Assembly: GCA_009379955.1 (NCBI GenBank)
Contig: WHST01000005.1
Span: forward strand, 37,630-101,629
Length of the DNA: 64,000 nt
Reading direction: 5' to 3'
Origin: Streptosporangiales bacterium
GTDB taxonomy: Bacteria > Actinomycetota > Actinomycetes > Streptosporangiales > WHST01
How positions within the stretch are numbered: the stretch's first letter is position 1; each line of letters begins with the position of its first letter. The position numbers and the translations under genes are program-made. This document shows, one piece after another, positions 44,797 to 53,985 of the stretch. Under the pieces are notes generated by a model that saw only the letters and a program-made list of their open reading frames with translations, was not told the DNA's origin and ran no database searches.

Positions 44797-46185
44797 TCAG
44801 CGGGTGACGACCTCGCGGTACCAGTGGTAGCTCGCCTTGGGCGTGCGCCGCTGTGTGGCGTAGTCGACGTGCACGAGGCCGAAGCGCTTCGCGTACCCGT
44901 ACGACCACTCGAAGTTGTCGAGGAACGACCAGCAGAAGTAGCCGCGGACGTCGACTCCTCCCTCGATCGCGGCGTGGACGGCGCGGAGGTGGGAGTCGAT
45001 GTACGCGATGCGGTCGTGGTCGTCGATGCGCCCGTCGACGACGACGTCGGGGTACGCGGCACCGTTCTCGGTGAGGTAGACGGGCGGCAGCGACGGGTAC
45101 GTCCCGTGCAGCCACTCGAGGAGGCGGCGCAGCCCGCCGGCGAGCACCGGCCAGCCCATCGCCGTGCGGGAGAGGTCGACAGGCGGGTTCTCGACGGCGT
45201 CGATGTCGGCCGCGGTGCGCCGCGCCGGGTCGGTGTCGGACGTGGGCGCGAACTTCGGGTAGCTCGGGAAGTAGTTGTTGACGCCGAGGAAGTCGAGCGG
45301 CTCGGCGATGACATCGAGATCGCCGTCGCGCCGGAACGAGAAGTCGGTGAGCTCGCCCCAGACCTCCCGCTCGCCGTCGGCGTAGTGACCCGCGAGGATC
45401 GGCTCGGTGAAGACGCGGTTGCTCATCAGCTCGGTGCGCTTCGCGGCGGCACGATCGGCGGGGACGTCGGTCGCGGGCGTGACGTGGTTGAGGTTGAGCG
45501 TGATGCCGAACGTCTCGTCGCCGCGTCGTTGCTCCCGCATCGCGCGGGTCGCGAGCCCGTGCCCGACCAGCAGGTGGTGTGCGGCGGCGAGTGCGCCGTG
45601 GCCCTCCCGGAGTCCCGGCGCGTGCCTGCCCTCTGCGTACCCGAGGAACGCGCTGCAGAACGGCTCGTTCAGCGTGATCCACATCGGTACGCGGTCGGCG
45701 AGCGCCTCGTGCACCGCGACCGCATAGTCGGCGAACCGCTCGGCCGTGTCACGCACCTGCCAGCCACCGGCGTCCTGCAACGCCTGCGGCAGGTCCCAGT
45801 GGTACAGCGTCAGGCACGGGGTGATGCCCGCGCCGACGAGCTCGTCGACGAGCCGCTGGTAGAAGTCGAGGCCGGCCTGGTTGACCGGACCTTTCCCGTA
45901 CGGCTGGATGCGCGGCCACGCCACGGAGAAGCGGTACGCGCCGACGCCGAGGTCGCGCATCAGGCGCACGTCCTCGGCGTAACGGTGGTAGTGGTCGCAC
46001 GCGACGTCACCGTTGTCGCCATTGTCGATGCGACCGGGCGTGTGGGTGTAGGTGTCCCAGATCGACGGCCCGCGACCGCCCTCCGTCACCGCGCCCTCGA
46101 TCTGGTACGCGGCCGTCGCCACGCCCCACACGAACCCCGGCGGGAACGCTGGCAGCGTCTCGTTGCGGTACGTCCCAGCACTCAT
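44797..46185 (-). CDS. bgl: Beta-glucosidase, glycoside hydrolase family 1
   Basis: A 462-residue GH1 enzyme, cytoplasmic (no signal peptide). The N-terminal signature is FVWGVATAAYQIEGAVTEGG, the acid/base Glu is in WITLNEPFCSAF and the nucleophile Glu in VYLTENGAAY. CWSFLDNFEWSYGYAKRFG gives the aglycone-site residues. It hydrolyses beta-linked disaccharides taken up by the importer encoded upstream. The ATG overlaps the stop of the GH5-like gene by 4 nt. It is the last gene of the operon. Confidence 0.95.
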   Translation of the reverse strand: MSAGTYRNETLPAFPPGFVWGVATAAYQIEGAVTEGGRGPSIWDTYTHTPGRIDNGDNGDVACDHYHRYAEDVRLMRDLGVGAYRFSVAWPRIQPYGKGPVNQAGLDFYQRLVDELVGAGITPCLTLYHWDLPQALQDAGGWQVRDTAERFADYAVAVHEALADRVPMWITLNEPFCSAFLGYAEGRHAPGLREGHGALAAAHHLLVGHGLATRAMREQRRGDETFGITLNLNHVTPATDVPADRAAAKRTELMSNRVFTEPILAGHYADGEREVWGELTDFSFRRDGDLDVIAEPLDFLGVNNYFPSYPKFAPTSDTDPARRTAADIDAVENPPVDLSRTAMGWPVLAGGLRRLLEWLHGTYPSLPPVYLTENGAAYPDVVVDGRIDDHDRIAYIDSHLRAVHAAIEGGVDVRGYFCWSFLDNFEWSYGYAKRFGLVHVDYATQRRTPKASYHWYREVVTR

Positions 46186-48131
46186 GAGCGTCCCTCCAAC
46201 TCCAGCACCTCGACACCGTACGGCGCGAGGGTGACCTCGGCGACGGGAGCGCCACCGCCCAGCGGTCGCAGCTCTGCGTCCCCCGCCTCCGGGACGACGG
46301 TCAGCTCGTCCGCGCTCTCGCTGACAAACCACGCGAACCACCGCCCGTCCTCGTGCACGCGCGTGTCCGCGAGCACCCGTGGGTCGCGGACGACCACGCG
46401 CCGGCGCACGCGGGCGTACGCGGCGAGCGCGTCGTACAGCCGGTGCCCGTCGTCGGGGTTGACCCACGCCGTGCGCGCCGCCATGTACTCCAGCGGGTAC
46501 GTGCCGAGCACCATCGCGCCGTCGCCGACCGGGTGCAGCAGCAGGGCGGGCCGTCCACGCCCGTCGACAGCGACGACCTTGGCGTCACGCGCGACCACGG
46601 GCAGGTACGCGCGGCTGTGCTCGTTGCCCGCGGCACGGAACCGCAGCACGTCACCCGCGCCGAGCGAGCCGAAGTCCTCGGTCACCGTCAGTTCGACGAC
46701 GTCGTCCTCGATCGGCTCGACGAGCCCGTACGCGAGCTGATGCTCGACCCCGAACATCTCGTCGAGCTTCGGGAACCACGCGCCGCGGTGGAAGGTGTCG
46801 TCCTCGCCCGCGCAGTACGAGAGGTACACGACCGCTCCGCCCTCGGCCAGCTCGCGGAGCCGGTGCCAGGTGGGTGCGAGCAGCTGCCGCGTCGACGGCA
46901 GGAGGTAGAGCCGCGCGTCCGCGGTGAGACCGTCAGCCTCACGGGTCACGCCGAGCGGCACGTCGGCCTCACGCGCGGCGACGTACGCCTGACGCATCGC
47001 GTCGAACAGCAACGTGCGGTCGGTGGACACGGAGTACGGATAGGCGCTCTCGAAGTACGTCGTGACGACGAGCGCGGCGTCGGCGTCGTCCCTTCTCGTA
47101 CGCGCGACGTCGACCTGCTCGAGGACCCGGGAGAACGCCGCGAGCTCGCGCAACGCAGCCTTCGGCTCACCCTCGTTCGTGGTGACACCGAAGTGCATCT
47201 CGAACGGGTGATGCCGGTACGGGTCCTGGTCGTACAGGTGGTCGTAGTCGGTGTTGTTCCAGGCGAGCCAGCCGGTGGCGCCGGCGAGCAGCGAGGTGTG
47301 CAGCACCTGGCGGTGGTAGTGGCCCTGGTACGCCTCCGACGCGGCGTCGGACGACAGGCCGTACTCCTCCAGCACGACCGGCCTGCCGGCCACCGACGCC
47401 AGCTCGCAGACGAACGCGGCGGTGAGGTGCTGGCGCACCTGGTCGGAGCCGGTGGGGTACACGTGCGGTCCGACGAAGTCGACGAGCGCGCCCGTCTCGC
47501 GCACGGAGTAGCCGTTGTCGCGACCGGTCACCTCGATCCCCCAGGCGCCGTCGCCGAGCGAGACCGGCTGGGTGCCGCCACCCGCCCGTACGGCCTGCAC
47601 CATCAGCGTCGCCCAGCTCGTGACGTCGGCCGTCGGCGCGGTCGGCTCGTCACGCAGCCGGCCGTAGATGGGCATCTCGTTGCTGATCAGCCAGCCGGTG
47701 ATCGCCGCGTGGTCGTGCAGCCGCCGGGTCATCTGCTCGACGAACCAGGCCTGCCGCGCGACCAGCCAGACGTCGGCGTACAGGTCGCGACCGTCGCGCC
47801 ATGCGGGATCCCAGTTCTCGCCCGACATGTGTCCCACGACGAACGTGGGGATCGATGTCATGCCGTGCTCGGTGTGCGCGTCGAGGAAGTCGCGGAAGTG
47901 CGTGACCAGCTCCTCGTCGACGCGGTCGGGCTCGGGGTGGAAGTCCGGCCAGTAGAAGAACGACCGTGTCGTCGTGAGCCCGTGCGCGGCGAGCACCGCG
48001 AGCTCCTCGCGCACGACGCGTGGATCGTACGAGCGCCACATCAGCGGACCGCCCGTACGCGACCAGAAGTTCACGCCCAGCCAGGTGACGGGATCGCCTC
48101 CCGTCACCACGTGCTCGGAGTCGCGCCGCAT
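46182..48131 (-). CDS. GH5-like (mannanase/cellulase-type) glycosidase
   Basis: A 649-residue protein with an N-terminal TIM-barrel of the GH5/GH42-like clan: VTWLGVNFWSRTGGPLMW, the acid/base Glu in WLISNEMPIYG and the nucleophile Glu in VVLEEYGLSSD. The C-terminal half (about 360-649) holds a glutamine-amidotransferase-like region (LYLLPSTRQLLAPTWHRL) and a beta-sandwich. There is no signal peptide, so it acts on imported oligosaccharides. The exact substrate (beta-mannoside or beta-glucoside) is not determined by sequence. Confidence 0.83.
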   Translation of the reverse strand: MRRDSEHVVTGGDPVTWLGVNFWSRTGGPLMWRSYDPRVVREELAVLAAHGLTTTRSFFYWPDFHPEPDRVDEELVTHFRDFLDAHTEHGMTSIPTFVVGHMSGENWDPAWRDGRDLYADVWLVARQAWFVEQMTRRLHDHAAITGWLISNEMPIYGRLRDEPTAPTADVTSWATLMVQAVRAGGGTQPVSLGDGAWGIEVTGRDNGYSVRETGALVDFVGPHVYPTGSDQVRQHLTAAFVCELASVAGRPVVLEEYGLSSDAASEAYQGHYHRQVLHTSLLAGATGWLAWNNTDYDHLYDQDPYRHHPFEMHFGVTTNEGEPKAALRELAAFSRVLEQVDVARTRRDDADAALVVTTYFESAYPYSVSTDRTLLFDAMRQAYVAAREADVPLGVTREADGLTADARLYLLPSTRQLLAPTWHRLRELAEGGAVVYLSYCAGEDDTFHRGAWFPKLDEMFGVEHQLAYGLVEPIEDDVVELTVTEDFGSLGAGDVLRFRAAGNEHSRAYLPVVARDAKVVAVDGRGRPALLLHPVGDGAMVLGTYPLEYMAARTAWVNPDDGHRLYDALAAYARVRRRVVVRDPRVLADTRVHEDGRWFAWFVSESADELTVVPEAGDAELRPLGGGAPVAEVTLAPYGVEVLELEGRS

Positions 48132-48149
48132 CGAGTCTCCCGTCCTTCG

Positions 48150-48986
48150 TTACTTGACCGCGCCCGCGAGCCCGCGGACCAGATGACGTTGCAGCAACAG
48201 GAACCCGACGACCACCGGCACGCTCACGACCAGTGACGCGGCCATGACCTGGTTCCAGTAGACGCGGACCTGGGTCGAGTACTCACGCAGCCCGATCGCG
48301 AGCGTCTGCGAGGAGTCGTTGGTCATGACCGAGGCGAACAGCGTCTCGCCCCACGCGGTCATGAACGCGTAGATCGCCACCGCGACGATGCCCGGCCGCG
48401 CGGCGGGCACGACGATCCGCCACACGATGCGCATCGGCCCGGCGCCGTCGACCATCGCCGCCTCGTCGAGGCCACGCGGGATCGACTCGAAGTAGCCGGC
48501 CAGCATCCAGATCGAGAACGGCAGCGAGAACGTCAGGTACGTGAGCACCAGGCCGAGCCTGCTGCCGTTGAGCGCGATGCCGGTGACCTGGCTGATGTTG
48601 ACGTAGATGAGGTACAGCGGCAGCAGGAAGAGGATGCCGGGGAACATCTGCGTCGACAGCACGGTCATGCGGAAGAACCCGCGGCCGCGGAAGCTGTACC
48701 TGCTCACCGCGTACGCCGCGAGGATCGCGATCACGACCGAGAACAACGTGGCGGCGAGGGAGACGAGGAGGCTGTTCGCGAAGTACTTCGCGAGTGGGAT
48801 CGTCGACCAGATGTCGACGAACGGCCGCAGCGTCACCGAGCTGGGGATCCAGCGGAACTCGCCCTGCACGTCGCCGAGCGGCTTCAGCGCCGAGCTGACC
48901 ATGACGAACAGCGGCGCGAGCACGAAGACCGTCAGCAGCGTGAGGCCGACGGCCCTGATGACCTGGAACGTACGGGACTCATGCAT
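48150..48986 (-). CDS. Sugar ABC transporter permease, MalG type (second importer)
   Basis: A 278-residue permease with six membrane helices and the EAA motif GLDEAAMVDGAGPMRIVWRI then VVPAA. It overlaps the upstream permease by 8 nt and precedes the two glycosidase genes. Together these five genes form one transcript under the LacI regulator encoded upstream. Confidence 0.93.
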   Translation of the reverse strand: MHESRTFQVIRAVGLTLLTVFVLAPLFVMVSSALKPLGDVQGEFRWIPSSVTLRPFVDIWSTIPLAKYFANSLLVSLAATLFSVVIAILAAYAVSRYSFRGRGFFRMTVLSTQMFPGILFLLPLYLIYVNISQVTGIALNGSRLGLVLTYLTFSLPFSIWMLAGYFESIPRGLDEAAMVDGAGPMRIVWRIVVPAARPGIVAVAIYAFMTAWGETLFASVMTNDSSQTLAIGLREYSTQVRVYWNQVMAASLVVSVPVVVGFLLLQRHLVRGLAGAVK

Positions 48987-49962
48987 GGCGGGACCTCCTC
49001 GAGGTGAGGACGAGGTACAGCAGCGTCACCACGAGCAGGAAGCCGAGCAGCAGCACCGACATCGCCGAGCCGAGGCCGAAGTTCCACGTCTGGAACGACC
49101 CCTGGTAGACGTACATCGTGATGACGTTCGCCGCGGGCGGCACGGAGTTGGCGAACAGCGTGTACGGGATGTTGAAGTCGTTGAAGGTCCAGAGGAACAG
49201 CACGAGCACCAGCACCAGGTTGACCGGCCGCAGCATCGGCAGCGTCAGCCTCCTGAACTGCTGCCACATGCCGGCGCCGTCGACCTCGGCGGCCTCGTAC
49301 AGCTCGTCGGGGATCGACTGCAGGCCCGCCATCAGGGTGAGCAGCGCGAACGGCCACAGCCGCCAGACCGAGACGACGACGATGCTCGCGAACGCGTTGT
49401 CGCCGAGCAGCCAGAACGTCGTGCCGTCGGTGATGCCGAGCTGGTCGAGCAGATGGTTGAGCATGCCGTCGTCGCGCGCGAGCATGAACTTCCACGTGAT
49501 GACCGCGGCGTAGACCGGGATCGCGTACGGCACGAGGAACAGCGTGCGGAGCACGCCGCGTCCGGGAAACCTCCGCTGCAGCAGCGTCGCCCCGAAGATG
49601 CCGAGCAGCCACGACAACCCGACGACCAGCAGCGTGTACCCGACCGTCACCCCGAACGACACCAGCATGCCCCTGCCGATGCCACCGTTGACGTCGATCG
49701 CGAGGCGGTAGTTCTCGACGCCGACGAACGGCGCCTCCAGCCAGCGCCTGAGGAAGAACACGTTGAGCCGCAGGACGCTCATCACGATCCCGGCGAGCAT
49801 CGGGATCACGTGGACGAGCAACTCGAACAGGATCGCCGGCGCGAGGAACGCGTACGGCAGCCAGCGTGGGTACAACCGCTTCGCGCGGCCGCGTACCGGC
49901 GGGGACGGCCGGTCGTCACCACCAAGGGTGACGCCGGTCGTCCCCGCGGCACTGCTGCTCAC
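48979..49962 (-). CDS. Sugar ABC transporter permease, MalF type (second importer)
   Basis: A 327-residue permease with six helices. The EAA motif is ELYEAAEVDGAGMWQQFRRL then TLP. The first 30 residues are polar and basic, ending in KRLYPRWLPYAF before helix 1. It starts 2 bp after the binding-protein stop. No ATPase gene accompanies this importer. Confidence 0.93.
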   Translation of the reverse strand: MSSSAAGTTGVTLGGDDRPSPPVRGRAKRLYPRWLPYAFLAPAILFELLVHVIPMLAGIVMSVLRLNVFFLRRWLEAPFVGVENYRLAIDVNGGIGRGMLVSFGVTVGYTLLVVGLSWLLGIFGATLLQRRFPGRGVLRTLFLVPYAIPVYAAVITWKFMLARDDGMLNHLLDQLGITDGTTFWLLGDNAFASIVVVSVWRLWPFALLTLMAGLQSIPDELYEAAEVDGAGMWQQFRRLTLPMLRPVNLVLVLVLFLWTFNDFNIPYTLFANSVPPAANVITMYVYQGSFQTWNFGLGSAMSVLLLGFLLVVTLLYLVLTSRRSRHA

Positions 49963-49964
49963 GC

Positions 49965-51296
49965 TCAGCTCCCGCCGCTCTTCATCTTCTCCTGTGCGTT
50001 CTCCAGCGTCTTGCGCACGTCGGCGTCGGTGACCGACTTGCCGGTGGCGGCCCTGGCGATGAGATCCTTCATGCCGTTGCCGACGGTGGTCTCGAACTGG
50101 CTCTCGTTGGCGATCATCGGCATCGGCGCCGCCGTCTTGGCGAGCACGTCGACGAACACCTTGTTCTCCGGTGTCTGGAAGTCGGGGTGCTGCGACGCCT
50201 CCTGCGTGACCGGCAGCGCGCCGAACGACTTGTTCAGCGAGACCTGCGTGTCCTTGCTCGTCATGAAGTCGACGAACTTCAGCGCGCCCTCCTCGTTCTT
50301 GCCCGAGAACGCCGCGATGTTGATGCCCGCCACGTGGCTGTTGATCTTCTCGCCACCGGGCGGCAGCGGCGACACGATCGGGATGGGCGCGACGCCGAAC
50401 TCGTCCGCCTTCATGCCGCCGGCCTCGATGCCCGCCGCGGTGTTGTTCTGCCCCATCAGCATCGACGCCTTGCCCGAGGTGAAGTCGGCGATCGCGTCGG
50501 TCGTCGTGGTGTGCTCGGCCGAGCTCGGCGTCGCCACCTTGTGCTTGCCGAGCAGGTCGACGTACTGCTGGATGCCCTTGACGTTCTGGTCGGTGACGAA
50601 CGTCGGGTCACCCTTGTCGTCGAAGTACTCCCCGCCCTGCTGCTTGCCGAACATGAACGCGAAGTGGGAGTTCTCGGTGTAGCTGGCGCCGGCGAGCGTG
50701 AGGCCGTACTGCTTGCCGCCGGGCTTGGTGAGCTTCTTGGCGTCGGTGACCAGCTGGTCCCACGTGGTCGGCGGTGTCGTGAGGCCGGCGTCGGTGAAGT
50801 GCTTCTTGTTGTAGAAGACGCCGTACGAGAGCCCGTACAGCGGCACCGAGGTCGGCGTCTCGCCGGGCACACCGGTCGAGCTCATGCTGGTGGCGAGGAA
50901 CTTGTCCTTACCGCCCACGGACTTCATGGTCTCGCCGTCGAACGGCACGAACGCGCCGGTCGCCTGCAGCGATGCCGACCATGTGTTGCCGATGTTGACG
51001 ACGTCCGGCGAGTCACCGGAGGTGGTCGCCGACATGATCCGGTTGAGCAGGTCGTTCCAGCCGATGACCTGGAGGTCGACCTCGATCCCGGTCTTCTCGG
51101 TGAACTTCTTCAGCTCCGGGGTGAGGACGTCCTTGTCGTTCTGGATGCTCGTGCCCTGGTTGCTGGCCCAGTACGTGATCTTCTGCGCGTCGGCGTCGCC
51201 GCCGGATCCTGAGCAGGCGGTCAGGCCGCCCGCGGTGGTGACGAGGGCCGCGGTGAGGGCGTCGGCCAGTTTCCGCCGTTGCACGATGACTCCCAT
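49965..51296 (-). CDS. Extracellular sugar-binding lipoprotein (second importer)
   Basis: A 443-residue binding protein with a lipoprotein signal (VQRRKLADALTAALVTTAGG, LTAC lipobox) and the SBP type-1 fold (FTEKTGIEVDLQVIGWNDLL, SPDVVNIGNTWSASLQATGA, VPLYGLSYGVFYNKKHFTDA). ATG at 51296 is chosen; an upstream ATG at 51311 would lie next to an operator. It is the first gene of the importer-glycosidase operon, under LacI-type operators at 51325 and 51370. Confidence 0.93.
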   Translation of the reverse strand: MGVIVQRRKLADALTAALVTTAGGLTACSGSGGDADAQKITYWASNQGTSIQNDKDVLTPELKKFTEKTGIEVDLQVIGWNDLLNRIMSATTSGDSPDVVNIGNTWSASLQATGAFVPFDGETMKSVGGKDKFLATSMSSTGVPGETPTSVPLYGLSYGVFYNKKHFTDAGLTTPPTTWDQLVTDAKKLTKPGGKQYGLTLAGASYTENSHFAFMFGKQQGGEYFDDKGDPTFVTDQNVKGIQQYVDLLGKHKVATPSSAEHTTTTDAIADFTSGKASMLMGQNNTAAGIEAGGMKADEFGVAPIPIVSPLPPGGEKINSHVAGINIAAFSGKNEEGALKFVDFMTSKDTQVSLNKSFGALPVTQEASQHPDFQTPENKVFVDVLAKTAAPMPMIANESQFETTVGNGMKDLIARAATGKSVTDADVRKTLENAQEKMKSGGS

Positions 51297-51324
51297 GTCT
51301 CGGTGCCACACGGTCGGCCGGTGA

Positions 51325-51336
51325 TGAACCGGTTAA
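51325..51336. promoter_or_regulatory. LacI-type operator, binding-protein side
   Basis: TGAACCGGTTAA, with a perfect 8-bp core AACCGGTT, lies 29 bp upstream of the binding-protein start. It matches the operators at 51370 and 52459. Confidence 0.8.
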
Positions 51337-51369
51337 GAACCTGGATGCTAAACCATCCGCCCGGATTTC

Positions 51370-51381
51370 TGAACCGGTTCA
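51370..51381. promoter_or_regulatory. LacI-type operator, perfect copy
   Basis: TGAACCGGTTCA is a perfect 12-bp palindrome with the central CG typical of LacI-family sites. It lies 45 bp from the copy at 51325 (centre to centre), about four helical turns, between the LacI stop and the binding-protein gene. A repressor dimer pair could cover the promoter. Confidence 0.85.
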
Positions 51382-51404
51382 CTGTCCGTAATTCCCGGAC
51401 GGAC

Positions 51405-52427
51405 TCAGGCAGGCGTCGCGGGGGTCGTGCTGGGGCGGACGGTGAGGCGGCGGGGGGCGAGCCAGCGATCGGTGGCGCGGCCGGTCTCGATGTGCTCGAG
51501 CAGGAGCTCGGCGGTGACGACGGCCTCGGCGGTGACGTCGTGGGAGAACGCGGTGACCGCCGGGCGGACGAGCTCGCACAGCGGGGAGTCGTCCCAGGCG
51601 AGGACGGCGACGTCGTCGGGCACGCGGACGCCGTCGGTGGTCAGCTCGGCCACCGACGCCGCGGCCATCAGGTCGTTGTCGAAGATGATCGCGGTCGGCG
51701 GCTCGGCAGCGTCGAGCAGGCGGCGGGCGGCGACGACGCCCTCGCTCGCGGTGTAGTCGGCCTCCTCCTGCGGCTGCTGCGCGCCGAGGATCGTGACGCA
51801 GGCCTCGGTGAAGTAGCGCCACCGGCGCGCCGCGTGCTCGAGGCGCCGCGGGCCGGACACCCGGGCGATGCGATGGTGACCGCGCTCGGCGAGGTGGTGC
51901 ACGGCGCGGATCATGTCGTCGTGGTCGTCGACCCGGGTGCCCGGTACCCCCGGGTACGCGCGCTGCGCGCCGTGGACGACCGCGGGGATGCGCAGCTCAC
52001 GGCACAGGTCGGGACGCGGGTCGTCGGTGCGCAGGTCGGAGAGGAGCACGCCGTCGATCCGGCGGCCCGCCCACCAGCGCTTGTACGTGTCGAGCTCGGC
52101 CGGGATGTCGTGCACGATGGTCAGCAGCAGGCTCAGCTCCTGCCGGGCGAGCACCTCCTCGATGCCCGCGACCATGCTCATGAAGAACGGCTCCGTCGCC
52201 ACGAGCTCGGGCTCGCGCACCGCCACCATGCCGACGGCGCCCGCGCGGTCGTTCGACAACGCACGTGCCGCGCTGCTCGGCACCCAGCCCATGGAGTCGG
52301 CGATGGCGAGGATGCGCTCCCGGGTGGCTGCCGAGACGCCCGGCCGGCCGTTGAGGGCGTACGAGACCGCGCCCTTGGACACGCCGGCGGCCTTCGCGAT
52401 GTCGACGATCGTCGGACGCCTGCCCAT
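51405..52427 (-). CDS. LacI family repressor of the second importer operon
   Basis: A 340-residue LacI regulator. The DNA-binding domain is PTIVDIAKAAGVSKGAVSYA then LNGRPGVS, with the hinge helix SSAARALSNDRAGAVG. The rest is the periplasmic-binding-protein-like sensor (FFMSMVAGIEEVLARQ, IDGVLLSDLR, AIIFDNDLMAAASVAEL). Operators at 51325, 51370 and 52459 share one sequence, so it should control both its own gene and the importer operon. The inducer is likely the imported oligosaccharide. Confidence 0.94.
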   Translation of the reverse strand: MGRRPTIVDIAKAAGVSKGAVSYALNGRPGVSAATRERILAIADSMGWVPSSAARALSNDRAGAVGMVAVREPELVATEPFFMSMVAGIEEVLARQELSLLLTIVHDIPAELDTYKRWWAGRRIDGVLLSDLRTDDPRPDLCRELRIPAVVHGAQRAYPGVPGTRVDDHDDMIRAVHHLAERGHHRIARVSGPRRLEHAARRWRYFTEACVTILGAQQPQEEADYTASEGVVAARRLLDAAEPPTAIIFDNDLMAAASVAELTTDGVRVPDDVAVLAWDDSPLCELVRPAVTAFSHDVTAEAVVTAELLLEHIETGRATDRWLAPRRLTVRPSTTPATPA

Positions 52428-52458
52428 ATCCCGCCTCCCCCCGGACTCCCGAGCTGAC

Positions 52459-52470
52459 TGAACCGGTCAA
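52459..52470. promoter_or_regulatory. LacI-type operator upstream of the lacI gene
   Basis: TGAACCGGTCAA differs from the perfect site at two positions and lies 32 bp before the LacI start, indicating autoregulation. Confidence 0.72.
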
Positions 52471-52489
52471 GCGTAGCGCCGGGCGGAGT

Positions 52490-53473
52490 TCACCGCCGGT
52501 GCAGCGCCCACGGCTCGAGTCGGGCGTAACCGCGCACCGCGACGCGACGCAACCGGCGCAGCTCGTAGTCGGGCACCTCGGCCAGCGCCTCGTGCAGCGC
52601 GCGGTCGACGAGCACCGAGGACGGGCGAGCGAGCGAAGTCAGCCGTGCAGCGACGTTGACGACCGGGCCGTACACGTCGCCCAGCCTGCTGAGCACCGGA
52701 CCGTAGGCCAGGCCGACCCGCAGCGCGGGGAAGCCGTCGTCGGCGTCGGTGCGCTCGACGAGGTCGAGCGCGAGGCCGGCCGCGCCCCGCGGGTCGTCGG
52801 CCACGAACATCACCTCGTCGCCGATCGTCTTGACCACGCGTCCGTGGTGCGCGGCGACGATCTCCGACGACGCGTCCTCGAAGTGCTCGACGAACGCGCC
52901 GAGCTCGGCGTCGCCCGTGGTGCGGCTGAACCGGGTGAACCCGACGACGTCGGCGAAGCCCACCACGACCGTCGTGGACGTCGGGTCGGCGGCGGACACC
53001 GGGAAGAGCCGGCCGGCCGCCGCCGCGAGGTGGCGTCGCCAGACGTACGACTGCATCTGCTCCATGACGGGGACGAGGGCCGCGACGGCCTCGGCCATCC
53101 CGCCCTGCTCGGTGCCCGCCCGCTCGGGATCGGCGACGGCGTCGCGGAGCACCCGGATCTGCCAGTCGGCGAGGCGCGACATCGTCTGCCCGACCGACCG
53201 GGTGAGCGACGCCTCGGCATCCCTGTCGATGACGCCCTGGTCGACCATCGCCGCCACCTGCGCGAGCGCGCGGACGTCGTCGTCGGTGAACACGACCGCG
53301 TCGTCCCCCGGGCCGACGAAGCCGAGTGCGCTCCACAGCCGGTTCGCGCGTTCGAGCGGGACGCCCGCGCGCTCGGCCACCTGCATCCGGGTGTACCGGC
53401 GCTCGCCGCCGAGCAGCGCACGTTCGAACGCCTCGAGCGACGTGGTCGACTCGTCCGCTCCGCCACCGGTCAC
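52490..53473 (-). CDS. Class III adenylate/guanylate cyclase with N-terminal HTH-like domain
   Basis: A 327-residue soluble cyclase. The C-terminal catalytic domain (about 165-320) has VVVGFADVVGFTRFSRTTG (first metal Asp) and GRVVKTIGDEVMFVADD (second metal Asp), then GPVVNVAARLTSLARPSSV. The N-terminal part has a MerR-like helix-turn-helix (YTRMQVAERAGVPLERANRL) used as a regulatory domain in related actinobacterial cyclases. GTG at 53473 starts it, 7 bp after the cyclic-nucleotide-binding gene, so the two are one unit. Confidence 0.9.
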   Translation of the reverse strand: MTGGGADESTTSLEAFERALLGGERRYTRMQVAERAGVPLERANRLWSALGFVGPGDDAVVFTDDDVRALAQVAAMVDQGVIDRDAEASLTRSVGQTMSRLADWQIRVLRDAVADPERAGTEQGGMAEAVAALVPVMEQMQSYVWRRHLAAAAGRLFPVSAADPTSTTVVVGFADVVGFTRFSRTTGDAELGAFVEHFEDASSEIVAAHHGRVVKTIGDEVMFVADDPRGAAGLALDLVERTDADDGFPALRVGLAYGPVLSRLGDVYGPVVNVAARLTSLARPSSVLVDRALHEALAEVPDYELRRLRRVAVRGYARLEPWALHRR

Positions 53474-53480
53474 CCGGAGG

Positions 53481-53909
53481 TCACGGTTCCTTCCGCGACC
53501 TGGCGCTGTTGTCGGCCTGCCGTACGGCGACCGCGCCGTCGACGGCGTCGCGGAACGCCGGGATGCGGTCGTACAGCGCGCGGAACGCGGCCGGCGTGAA
53601 GTGCAGCATGCGTGCCGGCGTCAGCGCGGAGACCGTCGCCGTGCGGAGCCGGCGCTCGCGGATGCCGATCTCGCCGACGAGGTCGCCGGGACCGAGCTCG
53701 GCGATCTGGTCGCCGTCGGCCACCACCGCGAGGCTGCCCTCGATCACCAGGTACGCCTTGTCCGGCGCCGTCGACTGCGCGATCGGCGACCACCCCTGCG
53801 GGACGGCGACCTCCTGACCCGCGTCGCAGACCTCGCGCATCTCCTTCTCCGAGAGGTCGCCGAACCTGGGCAGCTTGCGCAACGGCCTCGGCCACTCCAA
53901 GAACCCCAT
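53481..53909 (-). CDS. Cyclic nucleotide-binding domain protein
   Basis: A 142-residue single-domain CNB protein (AYLVIEGSLAVVADGDQIAE, then the phosphate-binding cassette GPGDLVGEIGIRERRLRTAT). The Glu and Arg that contact cAMP are present. No DNA-binding domain follows. The ATG at 53909 has GGAGAGG 6 nt upstream; a GTG at 53930 would add seven residues. It is co-transcribed with the cyclase and may sense its product. Confidence 0.87.
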   Translation of the reverse strand: MGFLEWPRPLRKLPRFGDLSEKEMREVCDAGQEVAVPQGWSPIAQSTAPDKAYLVIEGSLAVVADGDQIAELGPGDLVGEIGIRERRLRTATVSALTPARMLHFTPAAFRALYDRIPAFRDAVDGAVAVRQADNSARSRKEP

Positions 53910-53985
53910 CAGCGTCCTCTCCGGGAGCACGGCGCGCTACTCGTCGGTACGCAGGATACGCACCGCGCTGCGGCAGGATGAAGGC

